Numbered from the stretch's first letter, positions 17,584 to 28,289 are shown. The stretch: 64,000 nucleotides of DNA from Thermoplasmata archaeon (GCA_021844945.1 JAKBSJ010000001.1:1-64000); one strand, 5' to 3'. Notes: a model not told the origin generated them from the sequence alone. Made by a program: numbers and translations.

Positions 17584-18759
17584 GTGATCGAAGGACCCCC
17601 GTCGAGCGAGCCGGCCGAAGTTCGCCTCAAGGACCTGCGCGTCAGCGACGTCCCGGTCCAGATCGTCGCTCGCATCGTTTCGGTCGAACGCCGGGAGTAC
17701 TCGCGGCCGGCCGACGGCCGGCGACGGTCGTTTCTGACCGGACTTCTGAGCGACGGGACGGCCTCGGTCCGGTTCACCTGGTGGGAACCGCCGAACGACG
17801 AGGTCGACCGGGGGACGATCATCCGAGCCCAGAACGTCCAGGTACGAGAGTACCAAGGACGACCGGAGGTCAGCTTTTCGTTCCGCACGCGGGTCGCGCC
17901 CGCGGGGCCGGCCGACCTCCCGAAGGTGGACTCGGAGGAAGTGCCGTTCCGCACGATCTCCGAACTTCAGAGCCGCTCGGAAGGCTTCCGGCTCGAGGCA
18001 CGGGTGCTGCGCGTGGGCCCGAAGGTCGTCACTGTCGGCGCCGAACAACGACAGGTGTACGAGGGGATCCTAGGAGACGGAACGGGGTTGGTCGCGTTCA
18101 GCTCCTGGAGCGATTTCCATCTCGCCCCGAACGAGGCGATCCGGATCGCCGGAGCCTACGTGCGCACGTTCCGGGGCCGGCCTCAACTCGTTCTGGACGA
18201 GACATCGATCGTCGCGCGGATCGACCCGGGCCGGCTCCCCCCGATCGAGGCTCTTCTGCCTTCGGCTCCGCGATCGCTCGCGAGGCTCGAGGCGGCCGGA
18301 GGAAGCGAGTCGGCCGTCGTCGAGGGATTGGTGGTGGCTCTCCTTCCACCGAGCGGTCTCGTCTATCGGTGCCCCACGTGCCGTCGCCCGGTCTCGGGGG
18401 GTCTGTGTTCGCAGCACGGCGCCGTGAAGGGGGTCGCGGACCTTCGGGCCCGATTGGTCCTCGACGATGGCACTAGCACGGTCACGCTCAACATAGACCG
18501 CCCGATGACGGAATCCCTGTGGGGGGTCACGCTGGACGAAGCGCTCGAGCGCCTGCGCCGCTCGCCCGATCCGTCGTTGCTCGAGTCGAGCCTCGCGGAC
18601 GAGGTAGTGGGGCGGCGGCTGCGCGCCCGCGGCCGCGTGTTCCCCGACGACTTCGGTCTGAACCTATATCCGGAGTCCGTTGAGCCGGTGGGCGTCGAGC
18701 TCGACGAGCGAGCGAAGGAGCTCCGGAACCGATGGGAGGCTGCTCGTGGCGCTGCGTGA
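17584..18759 (+). CDS. Replication factor A (ssDNA-binding; OB folds plus zinc finger)
   Basis: Repeated OB-fold segments; zinc-finger-like YRCPTCRRPVSGGLCSQHG; paired with the COG3390-like gene. GTG start at 17584 chosen because a TATA-like ggcttttatc lies at ~17547. Confidence 0.85.
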   Translation: MIEGPPSSEPAEVRLKDLRVSDVPVQIVARIVSVERREYSRPADGRRRSFLTGLLSDGTASVRFTWWEPPNDEVDRGTIIRAQNVQVREYQGRPEVSFSFRTRVAPAGPADLPKVDSEEVPFRTISELQSRSEGFRLEARVLRVGPKVVTVGAEQRQVYEGILGDGTGLVAFSSWSDFHLAPNEAIRIAGAYVRTFRGRPQLVLDETSIVARIDPGRLPPIEALLPSAPRSLARLEAAGGSESAVVEGLVVALLPPSGLVYRCPTCRRPVSGGLCSQHGAVKGVADLRARLVLDDGTSTVTLNIDRPMTESLWGVTLDEALERLRRSPDPSLLESSLADEVVGRRLRARGRVFPDDFGLNLYPESVEPVGVELDERAKELRNRWEAARGAA

Positions 18760-19663
18760 GCCGGCGTGGCGCACGTTCGCGGCCGAGCTGAACGCCGCGA
18801 TGCAAGAGGAACGCGGCACCGGCGAGCGGGCCGCGACGTACCTCCTTTCCCCGTATGGCGCCCGGATGAACCGGGTCCTCCTCGCCGGCACTCTGAGCTC
18901 ACCCGAGACGATCGGCAAGGATCCCGCGCAGCCGTTCTGGCGTGCCCGCCTGGTCGACCCCACCGGAACGATCTCGGTCACGGCCGGGGCGTTCCAGCCC
19001 CGAGCCATGGCCCAGCTGCAATCGGTGCAGGGCCCCCGGACCGCGATGGTCGTAGGGAAGGTCCACCTGTACCGCGGGAACGACGGAACCGCCTACATCT
19101 CGGTGCGCGCGGAGAGCCTCCGCACGATCGACGAACTCACGTTGCGCGCCCTCTACGCCGATGCGCTTTCTCAATCGTTCGACCGGCTCGAGCTGGTGGG
19201 GCGGCTCGCGACCGACCCGAACCTCCCCGACGATCGGTTCGACGGCGCGCCGACGGCGTGGGTTCGGGCGGCTCGAGACTCCGTGCGAAGGTACCCTACG
19301 GTGGACCGGGCGGGCTATCGGGCCGCGCTCAAGGGCGTGCTCGAGGTCGTGGAAGGGACGCACGCCGTGCTCCCCCCGCCCGCTCCGACGCCGACCCACG
19401 TGAGGATCACGTCCTCCGAGCCTCCCGCCGCAGCCCCGCGCGCCGCCCCGTCCGCCGAAGAACGGGCCCATGAATCCGCGTTCTTGGATGTTCTGGATGA
19501 GCTGGTGGACAACTCGAGCGACGGCTACGCCGATCTCAAGGAGCTGGTCCAACGACTCGCGGAGCACGGACTCTCCGCAGAGATGGCGGAGGAATTGCTC
19601 GATCGACTCCAGGAGGACGGGGTCGTGGAAGAACCGATCGTCGGCCGACTCAGGCGCGCCTAG
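18746..19663 (+). CDS. RPA-associated protein (COG3390-like)
   Basis: REPAWRTFAAELNAAM...YLLSPYGARMNRVLLAGTLSSPE...WRARLVDPTGTISVTAGAFQPRAM; overlaps the rpa stop; C-terminal helical region. Confidence 0.8.
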   Translation: MALREPAWRTFAAELNAAMQEERGTGERAATYLLSPYGARMNRVLLAGTLSSPETIGKDPAQPFWRARLVDPTGTISVTAGAFQPRAMAQLQSVQGPRTAMVVGKVHLYRGNDGTAYISVRAESLRTIDELTLRALYADALSQSFDRLELVGRLATDPNLPDDRFDGAPTAWVRAARDSVRRYPTVDRAGYRAALKGVLEVVEGTHAVLPPPAPTPTHVRITSSEPPAAAPRAAPSAEERAHESAFLDVLDELVDNSSDGYADLKELVQRLAEHGLSAEMAEELLDRLQEDGVVEEPIVGRLRRA

Positions 19664-20153
19664 GTCCGGCACCCACGGTTTTGGCCATCAGCAGGTTCGT
19701 GGTCGTATAGCCGAGGCGCTGGTACAGTCGGATCGCGCCCGCGTTCGTGCCGAAGACGTGGAGCGCGAGCCGCTCCAGCCCCAGCTCCCGGACCTTCGCT
19801 TCGATCGCGCGCATCGCCGCTTCGGCATAGCCGTGGCGTCGATGCTGGGGGTATACGAGCAGGTCGTAGACGAACGCATACGGACGTCCCCCGGCGTCCT
19901 GCCGTCGAGCGAACCAGATCCGCCCCACGTCCTCGCCCTGCGCACGGATCGCGAAGAGGTAGTGGTCCGGGGTGTCGACTCCGTGGGGAAGAAGGCTTTC
20001 GACCTCGCTTCGAGCGCGGCCCTCGGCCTCCTCGGGGGTCCACGACCCGTCTTGCACGTGGTCCTGGGCGTATTCCGGGATGAGCCGGTTCAGGTAGGGT
20101 TGAAGCTCCTCCGTCCGCAGCCGTTCGATGCCAACCGCAAGACTTTCGGGCAT
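19650..20153 (-). CDS. GNAT-family N-acetyltransferase
   Basis: PYAFVYDLLVYPQHRRHGYAEAAMRAIEAKVRELGLERLALHVFGTNAGAIRLYQRLGYTTTN. Confidence 0.88.
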   Translation of the reverse strand: MPESLAVGIERLRTEELQPYLNRLIPEYAQDHVQDGSWTPEEAEGRARSEVESLLPHGVDTPDHYLFAIRAQGEDVGRIWFARRQDAGGRPYAFVYDLLVYPQHRRHGYAEAAMRAIEAKVRELGLERLALHVFGTNAGAIRLYQRLGYTTTNLLMAKTVGAGPRRA

Positions 20154-20310
20154 GGTTCGTCCGGGGGTGGGATAAGAACCCGGGGGTTGACCATGTACGC
20201 ATTTATATCAGTGCGCGGCTCGGCGGCGGGGGAATGATGAGCACCTGTCTCTCCGAATCCATGACGAGACCAGCGACGAACTGACCCCCGGAGTCCATCC
20301 CCCGGCACCC

Positions 20311-21246
20311 ATGGCAGCAAAACGATCCGTATGGCCCCTCGTGGTCCTCGTTGCCGTCCTCGTCATCGCCGCAGGCGGCGCGGCCGCGGTGGTTTCGGTC
20401 TACGTCCTCCCGACCCACACCCCGCACAGCGTGAAGACCGTGACCGAGGGCGACAACGTGACGGTGAACTACATCGGGATGTTCGCCTCGGGACCCCAGC
20501 AAGGAAAGGTCTTCGACACGTCGCTCTACTCGGTATATCGGAACAACGCGACGTATCCGAAGTCTCTCGAGTACGTTCCCCGTGGCAGCGAGAGCAACTA
20601 CACGGTGCTCCCCGTCCACGTTGGACCCACCGCACCGAGCGGCGGTTACGTGTTCGGGAACTACACGTTCAGCACGGTGATCACCGGTTTCTGGCAGGGG
20701 ATCCTCGGGATGACGGGGAACCAGACTCGGATCCTCACGATCCCGGTCAACCTCGCCTACGGGCCGGCGAATCCGTCCTGTTTCACCACGGAGCCGCTCG
20801 TGCTCACGGTCCCGATCGACTCCACCCTTCCACTCGGAACGTTCCGGGCCGACTACCCGAATGTGACCGCCACGGCGGGGACGACGTTCCCGAACCAGGT
20901 GTACGGTTGGACGGAGTACATCCTCAGCGCCAACTCGACCACGGTCAGCCTCCAGAGCCTCGTGAGCGTGGGCCAGCGCGTCACCGCGCTCGAGCTTCCG
21001 TACGTCGTGACCGCCATTTCCAACGGCAACATCACGCTGACCAGCACGCTCACCACCGGCCTGGCCGGGACCGTGCTCGGCCGGCTACCGGGCAACGCTC
21101 CGACGGTCTGCGGTTCGGGCGAGTTCATCGTTAGCTCAATCGACTGGACGACCGGGGTCATGACGTGGAACTTCAACAACGAGATCTACGGCGAGCCTCT
21201 CCGATTCTACATCACGGTCGTGGACATCTTCCCCGCCGGCGCCTAG
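20311..21246 (+). CDS. Membrane-anchored FKBP-type peptidyl-prolyl isomerase
   Basis: N-terminal TM; VTEGDNVTVNYIGMFASGPQQGKVFDTS is an FKBP motif; TVITGFWQGILGM; many N-x-S/T sites. Confidence 0.78.
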   Translation: MAAKRSVWPLVVLVAVLVIAAGGAAAVVSVYVLPTHTPHSVKTVTEGDNVTVNYIGMFASGPQQGKVFDTSLYSVYRNNATYPKSLEYVPRGSESNYTVLPVHVGPTAPSGGYVFGNYTFSTVITGFWQGILGMTGNQTRILTIPVNLAYGPANPSCFTTEPLVLTVPIDSTLPLGTFRADYPNVTATAGTTFPNQVYGWTEYILSANSTTVSLQSLVSVGQRVTALELPYVVTAISNGNITLTSTLTTGLAGTVLGRLPGNAPTVCGSGEFIVSSIDWTTGVMTWNFNNEIYGEPLRFYITVVDIFPAGA

Positions 21247-21271
21247 GCGGAACGCGACCGGCGCGCCGACC

Positions 21272-22192
21272 TCAGCTCAGCGTTATCTTACCGCGCTTGA
21301 GCAGTTCTTCGAGCTTCTGGTCGGTGCGATCCGGCGGGTGGGATCCTCCCGGCCGGGATCGCCCGGGACCGTAGGCGCGCGCCGCCGCACGCGCTTCCTG
21401 CTGGCGATCTCTTGAAGCGAGCCATAGCCGTCGTCCCTCGGATTCCAGTGCCGCCATCTCCCGTCCGAGGGCGTCGAGCTTCTGCATGACCTCCCTCCGA
21501 GCCGCGGCCTTTTCGCGGATCTGGGCGACCACCGAGCCCGCGCGGACCAGCTCGGAGCGGATCTCGTCCATCCTCCGGTCCCGCTCGGCCCGTGCCCTCT
21601 CGAGGTCTTGCGTCCGCTTCTCGACCTCCTCCCGCGCCGCTTTCACGGCGGCCTCGGCGTCCCGACGCTTGTTCTCGTGCTCGGCGATGACGGCCTCTCG
21701 GGCCTCCACCTCCTTGAGGAATTTGGTACGCTCGCGCAGGCGCACGATCAGGGCGTTCTCCTCGTCGATGCTGAGCGCGTTCGTCTGCTGGTGGGTCTCG
21801 AGGTCCGCGATCTCCTTGCGGATCCTCTCCGGGCGCACGCGCTCCGCCGGATTGATCTCCGCGCGGATCTCCCGCGCCCGGGCGACGGTTTCGTCCAGAC
21901 GCGAGCGGGCCCGGTCGCGTTCGGACTTGAGCTGGGCGAGGGCTCGGCCGAGCGCCCGGTGCTCCTCGTGCAGGCGTTCGACCTTCTCTTGGGGGACCTG
22001 GCGGGCGTCGAACAGGGCCTTTTGCTCCGCGCTCAGCTCTCGCACTCGATCGACGAGTGCGAGGCGGCGATCGCGGAGCAGGCGAATCTTTCCGTCGATC
22101 TCGCGGAGGCGGTCCCGGGTCTCCCGCTCCTCCTGGATCGCCTCTTCGGAGAGATACGCGCGGCTCGGCACGGCCCGCGGAAGGCTCCCCAC
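21272..22192 (-). CDS. Long coiled-coil protein (COG1340-like)
   Basis: Heptad-rich throughout; C-terminal DQKLEELLKRGKITLS. Confidence 0.7.
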   Translation of the reverse strand: MGSLPRAVPSRAYLSEEAIQEERETRDRLREIDGKIRLLRDRRLALVDRVRELSAEQKALFDARQVPQEKVERLHEEHRALGRALAQLKSERDRARSRLDETVARAREIRAEINPAERVRPERIRKEIADLETHQQTNALSIDEENALIVRLRERTKFLKEVEAREAVIAEHENKRRDAEAAVKAAREEVEKRTQDLERARAERDRRMDEIRSELVRAGSVVAQIREKAAARREVMQKLDALGREMAALESEGRRLWLASRDRQQEARAAARAYGPGRSRPGGSHPPDRTDQKLEELLKRGKITLS

Positions 22193-22235
22193 CTCTCAAA
22201 AGCCCTTGCACGGACCGAAGAGGCCGTCCGCGGAC

Positions 22236-23035
22236 CTACCTGCCGAAGGAGCCCCGCGCCCGGAAGGGGGCCCGGGAGCGCTGTCGGGCGACTCGGGCCG
22301 CCCACAGGGCGGCCGGAACGGCCGCGTCGATGTTCACGACCGCGATCGGCGCGCACGACTGAAGCATCGCGTTCAGCGCCGCCTCTCCCTGCCCTCCCCG
22401 CCCGTAGCCGACCGAGACCGGGACCCCGAGCACCGGGGCCGCCACGAGCCCCGATACGACCGTGGGCAGGGCCCCTTCCCTTCCCGCGAAGACGACGTAG
22501 GCCGCGGGCGACCGGCGTTCGAGAACCCGAAGGGCCCGCACGAGACGGTGCAGGCCGGCTACGCCGACGTCGTACGCGGTGACGCATCGAACGCCGAGCT
22601 CGACTAGGATCGCGTGCGACTCCTCGGCCAGAGGCACGTCGCTGGTGCCGGCCGCGACGAGCGCGACGGTCGCGTCGATCGGCTCGACCCCCAACGGGCC
22701 CGAGAGGCGTACGACCCGCTTCCCCGCGCTGGACCTCACGCGCAGCCCCTTACGCGCCTCACGCTCCAGGCGACGAAGCTGGCGCGGCGTGGGACGAGAG
22801 ACGAGAGCACCGAGTCCGCGACGCTGCAGCTCCCAGAGGATGCCGGCGAGGTGTTCGTCGCTCTTTCCCTCCGCTAAGACGATCTCCGGGACGCCGATGC
22901 GCCGTGCCCGGGCATGGTCGATCCGAGCGTAACGGTCCACCCGGATCTCGGCCGGAGGGCGCGACAGGGCCGCGCGGGACGGAGAACTTCGACGAAGTTC
23001 CGGCACGAGCTCGCGAGCGAAACGAGGGCTTAACA
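22236..23035 (-). CDS. larB: LarB-like (nickel pincer cofactor biosynthesis / PurE-like carboxylase)
   Basis: RRIGVPEIVLAEGKSDEHLAGIL, VALVAAGTSDVPLAEE, VGVAGLHRLV, VVFAGREGALPTVVSGLVAAPVLGVPVSVGYGRGGQGEAALNAMLQSCAPIAVVNID. Upstream start approximate. Confidence 0.85.
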
Positions 23036-23108
23036 CGTTTCGGCTCAGAACGGGACGGACCCGCGTGCGTGAAATAGGCTGGGTCGGTGGATGATGCGGT
23101 CCTCCACC

Positions 23109-24257
23109 ATGCCCGACTTTTCTTTGACGGCGGAGCAGGAGAGCCTCCGAGACGCCGCCCGCAAGTTCGCGCGCACCGAGATGGCCCCCAAAGCCGCCGA
23201 GTGCGACAAGAGCGCCCGGTTTCCTGAGGAGATCTATCGCAAGGCGTGGGAGCTCGGCCTGATGAATCTGAACGTCCCGACCGAGTACGGCGGCAGCGGT
23301 CTCGGTGCGCTGGAGCAGTGCCTGATCGTCGAGGAGCTCGCCTACGCCTGTGGCGGGATGACCACGTCGATCATCGCGAACTGTCTCGCGCTGGAGCCGA
23401 TCTTGCTCGGGGGGACCGCCGAGCAGAAGTCCCGTTGGTTGAATCCGTTCTGCGCCGAGTATCATCTGGCGTCGTTTTGTCTGACCGAACCGGGGGGCGG
23501 CTCCGACGCGGCCGGACTTCAGACCCGCGCGCGCAAGGACGGCGACGGGTATGTGCTGTCGGGGGAGAAGTGCTTCATCACCAACGGTCCGCACGCGTCG
23601 TTGTTCACGGTCTTCGCCACGCTCGATCCCAGCCTGCGTTCCAAGGGGATCGCTGCCTTCATCGTTCCGGGCGACGCCCCGGGGATCGTCCGAGGGAAGG
23701 ACGAGGACAAGATGGGCCATCGGGCGAGCTCGACCAGCACGATCCGGTTCGAGGGGGTGCGGATCCCCGGTGCGCAGCGATTGGGGGGTGAGCAGGACGG
23801 CTTCTCGATCGCGATGCGCACGCTCGACCAGACCCGGACACCGATCGGCGCTCTCGCGACCGGCATCGCCCAAGCGGCTCTCGACCACTCGGCGCGCTAC
23901 AGCCTCGAGCGCAAGTCCTTCGGCAAGGTGATCGCCGAGCATCAGGCGATCCAGATCAAGCTCGCGAACATGGCCCAGGCGGTGCACGCTGCGCGCCTGC
24001 TGACCTGGCACGCCGCGTGGAGCATCGATCACGGGCACCCCGGCACGCTCGAGAGCTCGATCGCGAAGTGCTTCGCCTCGGACGCCGCTCTGCGCGTCGC
24101 GGACGAGGCGATCCAGATCTTCGGCGGATACGGGTACATGCGCGATTACCCTGTGGAGAAGCTCATGCGCGACGCCAAGCTCACCCAGATCTACGAGGGC
24201 TCGAACGAGATCCAACGCATCGTGACCGCGCGCGAGCTCCTTCGGCAGTACGGTTAG
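23109..24257 (+). CDS. Acyl-CoA dehydrogenase
   Basis: [101 protein letters not shown]. Confidence 0.95.
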   Translation: MPDFSLTAEQESLRDAARKFARTEMAPKAAECDKSARFPEEIYRKAWELGLMNLNVPTEYGGSGLGALEQCLIVEELAYACGGMTTSIIANCLALEPILLGGTAEQKSRWLNPFCAEYHLASFCLTEPGGGSDAAGLQTRARKDGDGYVLSGEKCFITNGPHASLFTVFATLDPSLRSKGIAAFIVPGDAPGIVRGKDEDKMGHRASSTSTIRFEGVRIPGAQRLGGEQDGFSIAMRTLDQTRTPIGALATGIAQAALDHSARYSLERKSFGKVIAEHQAIQIKLANMAQAVHAARLLTWHAAWSIDHGHPGTLESSIAKCFASDAALRVADEAIQIFGGYGYMRDYPVEKLMRDAKLTQIYEGSNEIQRIVTARELLRQYG

Positions 24258-24272
24258 CGGAGGACGCGGGCC

Positions 24273-25064
24273 GTGGAGATCGTCGTCCTGATCAAGCCCA
24301 TCCCCGAGGCCGAGAGCCGATTGCGAGCGACCCCCGATGGCCGCGGGCTGGAGCCGGAAGGGGTCAAGTTCGTGCTGGCGGGGTACGACGAGTCCGCGGT
24401 CGAGCAGGCCCTCCTGCTGAAGGAGAGCCTCCCGGGCTCGAGGGTGCACGCGGTCTCGTTCGGCCCGGCTCGGTGCGAGGAGACCCTGCGCGCGGCGATC
24501 GCCCTCGGGGCGGACCGGGCGACCTGGGTCGAGGGGCCGCCCGAAGGTTCCGACGATCCGGTCCTCGCGGCCCGGGCGCTCGCCGCCGCGCTCCAAACGG
24601 TACCCCACGACCTTGTGCTCGGCGGAAAACAGGCCGGCGACGACGAGGAGGGGATCGTCCCGGGAGCGGTCGCGGAGCTGCTCGGTATCCCGAGCTTCGG
24701 ATATGTGACGGACCTCCGATCATCGGGCCCGTCGGGCCTTACGTTCCTACGTCCGACCGAAGCGGGCGTCGAACGGTGGGAGGCCCCGCTCCCCTGCGTG
24801 GTCGGGCTCCAGCAGGCATGGAACGACCCTCGTTCGGCGAAGCTGCCGAACATCCTCAAGTCCCGGAAAGCCCCGATCCTCAAGGTCGACTGGCCGACGA
24901 CCTCGAAGGCACTGGCTCTCGAGGCGAAGCCCCGTTCGATCGGTGAGAAGTTCGAGCTCCCCGCGCCGAGGACGGGAGCGAAGATGATCGAGTTCAAGAC
25001 GCCGGAGGAAGCGGCGGAAAAGCTCGTGCGGCTTCTGCGCGAGGAGGCGAAGGTCTTCCCATGA
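24273..25064 (+). CDS. etfB: Electron transfer flavoprotein subunit beta
   Basis: MEIVVLIKPIPEAESRL...EGVKFVLAGYDESAVEQALLLKE...DLVLGGKQAGDDEEGIVPGAVAELLGIP; GTG start. Confidence 0.92.
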   Translation: MEIVVLIKPIPEAESRLRATPDGRGLEPEGVKFVLAGYDESAVEQALLLKESLPGSRVHAVSFGPARCEETLRAAIALGADRATWVEGPPEGSDDPVLAARALAAALQTVPHDLVLGGKQAGDDEEGIVPGAVAELLGIPSFGYVTDLRSSGPSGLTFLRPTEAGVERWEAPLPCVVGLQQAWNDPRSAKLPNILKSRKAPILKVDWPTTSKALALEAKPRSIGEKFELPAPRTGAKMIEFKTPEEAAEKLVRLLREEAKVFP

Positions 25065-26050
25065 CGCCGACGGTCCTGGTCCTCGCGGAGGCGAGCGGCG
25101 GCCTCCTGACCGGCCCCACGAAGGAAGCGATCGGAGTCGCCCGGACCCTCGCGGGGCCCGACGGATCGCTCGCGGCAGTGACCATGGGCGGACCGTCCGC
25201 GCTCGAAGCGCTCGCCCCGTTCGGGCCGAAGGAGGTCTGGGTGGCCGACGTGCCGCCGGAGGCGGCGACGAGCGGCGCCGTAGCCGCCCTGGCCGCCCAC
25301 GCCGCGGACGAGAGCCGGGCCGCAATCGTCCTGCTCGGAGGAACGACGTTCGGTCGGGACGTCACCGGCCGGCTGGCCGTGCGCTGGGGAGCGGCCGCGG
25401 CGACCGGCGCGACGGAGGTCGCGATCGCGGGCCCCGAAGAGGTCCACGTCCGCCGACCGGTCTTCGGAGGACGAGCGACCGAGATGCGTCGGCTCGTCGG
25501 CCCGCGCACGGTCATTGCGCTGCGTCCGCACGCGTTCGCCGAGGCTGCGGCCTCGGCGGGGACCCCGACGGTGCACGTGCTCGATCGCTCCGTGATACCC
25601 GCGACGGAGGGGGCTGCGCGGCGACGGTCGCTAGATCCGGCGGAGCCGGGATCGGGTCCTTCGCTCTCCGACGCGACGATCGTCGTATCGGGAGGTCGCG
25701 GGATGCGCGCCGCGGAGAACTTCCACCTCATCGAGGAGCTTGCCCAATCGCTCGGAGCAGCCGTCGGAGCGTCGCGCGCGGTCACCGATGCCGGTTGGCG
25801 CCCGACCTCCTTCCAAATCGGACAGACCGGGCGCGCCGTCTCTCCCCAGCTCTACATCGCGGTCGGGATCTCCGGGGCGATCCAGCATGTCGTGGGGATG
25901 GTCAGCTCTCGCACGATCGTCGCGATCAACACCGATGCCAGCGCGCCGATCTTCAAGGTCGCGGACTACGGACTCGTCGGCGACGCGCTGACGATCCTGC
26001 CCGCGCTGACGCGCGAGGTCCGCAAAGTGCGGGGACTCCCGGCGAACTAG
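25061..26050 (+). CDS. etfA: Electron transfer flavoprotein subunit alpha
   Basis: [41 protein letters not shown]...[27 protein letters not shown] (FAD-binding motif). Confidence 0.95.
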   Translation: MTPTVLVLAEASGGLLTGPTKEAIGVARTLAGPDGSLAAVTMGGPSALEALAPFGPKEVWVADVPPEAATSGAVAALAAHAADESRAAIVLLGGTTFGRDVTGRLAVRWGAAAATGATEVAIAGPEEVHVRRPVFGGRATEMRRLVGPRTVIALRPHAFAEAAASAGTPTVHVLDRSVIPATEGAARRRSLDPAEPGSGPSLSDATIVVSGGRGMRAAENFHLIEELAQSLGAAVGASRAVTDAGWRPTSFQIGQTGRAVSPQLYIAVGISGAIQHVVGMVSSRTIVAINTDASAPIFKVADYGLVGDALTILPALTREVRKVRGLPAN

Positions 26051-27375
26051 AGGTAGCGGGCGACATCCGCTCCGTCGTGCAACAGCGTGGTCGTCGATAC
26101 GCCCGAGCGCTTGCGGACCTCCTGGAAGATCTTGCGCACGGTCCTCTTCGGCTGGGAGTCCTCGCTCATCATCGCGTGGAACAGCTCGACCGCCAACGCG
26201 GGGTAGGCGGTGTAGATCCGGGGATTCCACTTCACGCGGTCGATCCGAGCGAAGTCGCGGAAGTCTCCGAGGATGCCGCTCGCCTCGAGGCGCCGGTCGT
26301 ACTCCCGAAGGCGGGCCGCCGAAGCATCGTGGGCCGCGTCAGCGGCGAGGGCTGTTTCCGCGGCCTCGAGCCCGGAGCGGATCGCGTAGTTCATGCCCTG
26401 GATCACGATTCCGTTCGAGAACACGAAGCCGGCGGCGTCCCCCGCGATCATCCAACCCGCGCCCGAGAACGCCCTCGGGCGGCTCGCCCAACCGGAGCTG
26501 ATCAGCTTCGCTCCGTACTCGACGAGCTCTGCGCCGGCGAGACGGCTCTGGATCGCCGGATGGAGCTTGAACCGTTCGATCAGGTCGTGCGAGGCGGTGC
26601 GGTTCCCGAAGAGCGAACCGATGTTGACGATGAGCCCCAAGCTGAGAGTGTCGCGATTGGTGTAGAGGAAGCCTCCGGCCATGATCCCTTCGGGGAAGAT
26701 GCCGGCGACCCATTCCTCGGCGTGGCCCTCGTTGGGCCCGAGGTGGAACCGCTCCTCGATCGTTCGGCTCGAAAGAGCGTAGACCTCCTTGATCCCGAGC
26801 TCCGTCGCGGCCCCGTCGAGCCGCGCGTCCGGGCGGATCGGCGTGCCGAGGGAGAGCCGGGAGTTCGCACCGTCCGCGACGATCGTCACCGGGGCGCGCA
26901 TCTCCGCACCGTCCTGCACGATTCCGCGGACCGTGGTCCCCTCCCAGAGGAGCTTTTCGACCGGGACCCCCGAGACGACCGTCGCCCCCGCCGTCTCGGC
27001 CTCGTGCGCGAGCCAGGCATCGGTGCGCGCTCGAAGGACGGTGTGGGCCCCGTAGGGCGCCCGTCTCCACCGCTCGTCCTCGAGGTCGATGGAAACCGCC
27101 CCCTCCGCGGAGAGGAGGCCGAAGCGCTTGCGCACCACGTGCCGCTCGAGCGGCATCTCGTCCGTCCAGCGCGGGAGGATCCGGTCGAGGTCGTGGCCCC
27201 ATAGTACCCCTCCCGAGAGGTTCTTCGCACCCGCCTCGGGAGACCGTTCGACCAAGAGCACGTTCGCCCGGGCCTGAGCGAGCCGGATCGCGGCGGCCGA
27301 GCCGGCCATTCCGGCCCCGACCACGATCACATCGAAATCCTCTGGCATCAGCGCCCTTCCTCGGCACGGAAGCAT
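26047..27375 (-). CDS. FAD-dependent oxidoreductase, FixC / ETF-quinone oxidoreductase-like
   Basis: FDVIVVGAGMAGSAAAIRLAQARANVLLVERSPEAGAKNLSGGVLWGHDLDRI; GWMIAGDAAGFVFSNGIVIQGMNYAIRSG. Confidence 0.9.
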   Translation of the reverse strand: MLPCRGRALMPEDFDVIVVGAGMAGSAAAIRLAQARANVLLVERSPEAGAKNLSGGVLWGHDLDRILPRWTDEMPLERHVVRKRFGLLSAEGAVSIDLEDERWRRAPYGAHTVLRARTDAWLAHEAETAGATVVSGVPVEKLLWEGTTVRGIVQDGAEMRAPVTIVADGANSRLSLGTPIRPDARLDGAATELGIKEVYALSSRTIEERFHLGPNEGHAEEWVAGIFPEGIMAGGFLYTNRDTLSLGLIVNIGSLFGNRTASHDLIERFKLHPAIQSRLAGAELVEYGAKLISSGWASRPRAFSGAGWMIAGDAAGFVFSNGIVIQGMNYAIRSGLEAAETALAADAAHDASAARLREYDRRLEASGILGDFRDFARIDRVKWNPRIYTAYPALAVELFHAMMSEDSQPKRTVRKIFQEVRKRSGVSTTTLLHDGADVARYL

Positions 27376-27443
27376 CCAAATTAAGCGTGGGGTGGGGCGA
27401 TCGGAGCGGCGCCGCTATCAATCCTGCATCGTTGGGAGCCTCG

Positions 27444-28289
27444 ATGGGAGCGACAGATTGTCACGTGCACCTCAGCCCCCTGGACGGGATGCGGCCGGGA
27501 CCGCTCGCGATGCTGGGCGCGGGCACTCCCGAGCTCCGACGCGTGATCGAGCACCCGAAGGCGTTCCTCGAGATGCTGGATCGCGCGGGGGTCGAGCGGG
27601 CCGTCATCATCAACTATCTCAGCCCGAAGGTCATCGGCTACACCGAGCGGGTCAACGAGTTCTCCGCCCGCTATGCGCGCGCGGATCCGGCCCGTCTGAT
27701 CCCTTCCGGCGGCATCGAGGCGGATCATCCGGATCCGAAACGCGAGATCACGCGCCTGGTCCGCGAGATGGGCATCCGAGCGATCAAGCTGCATCCGCCG
27801 CATCAACTGTTCTATCCGAACGACTACCTCGAGGGTCGCCCCCATCCCCGCCTGCGCGAGATCTACGCGACGGCCGAGGAACTTCACATCCCCGTGATCT
27901 TCCATACGGGGACCTCCGTGTTCCCGCAGGCGCGCAACCGGTTCGGAGACCCTCTCCATCTCGACGACGTGGCCGTCGACTTCCCGCAGCTCACGATCGT
28001 GCTCGCCCACGCGGGCCGACCGATCTGGATGCAGCAAGCGCTCTTCCTCGCCCGGAGGTTCCCGAACGTCTGGCTCGAACTCTCGGGTATCCCTCCCGGC
28101 CGGCTACCGAGCTACCTGCCCCGCCTCGCCGAGTTCGCCTCCAAAGCGATTTTCGGCACCGATTGGCCGGGTCCCGGTGTCCGGGACCTGGGAGCGAACT
28201 TCGAGGCGTTCCGCGCGCTCGGCCTGCCGACCGATGTCCAGCGAGCGATCCTCGAAGAGAATCCGAAGAAGGTCTTTCGACCCGCGTAG
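27444..28289 (+). CDS. Amidohydrolase 2-family metal-dependent hydrolase
   Basis: MGATDCHVHLSP; GIRAIKLHPPHQLFYPND; IPVIFHTGTSVFP; AIFGTDWPGPG. Confidence 0.85.
   Translation: MGATDCHVHLSPLDGMRPGPLAMLGAGTPELRRVIEHPKAFLEMLDRAGVERAVIINYLSPKVIGYTERVNEFSARYARADPARLIPSGGIEADHPDPKREITRLVREMGIRAIKLHPPHQLFYPNDYLEGRPHPRLREIYATAEELHIPVIFHTGTSVFPQARNRFGDPLHLDDVAVDFPQLTIVLAHAGRPIWMQQALFLARRFPNVWLELSGIPPGRLPSYLPRLAEFASKAIFGTDWPGPGVRDLGANFEAFRALGLPTDVQRAILEENPKKVFRPA

Noticed and set aside
22236-24608. 790-aa minus ORF as one protein
   Set aside because: Only the C-terminal ~265 aa (LarB) are real; the rest is antisense to a clear acyl-CoA dehydrogenase.
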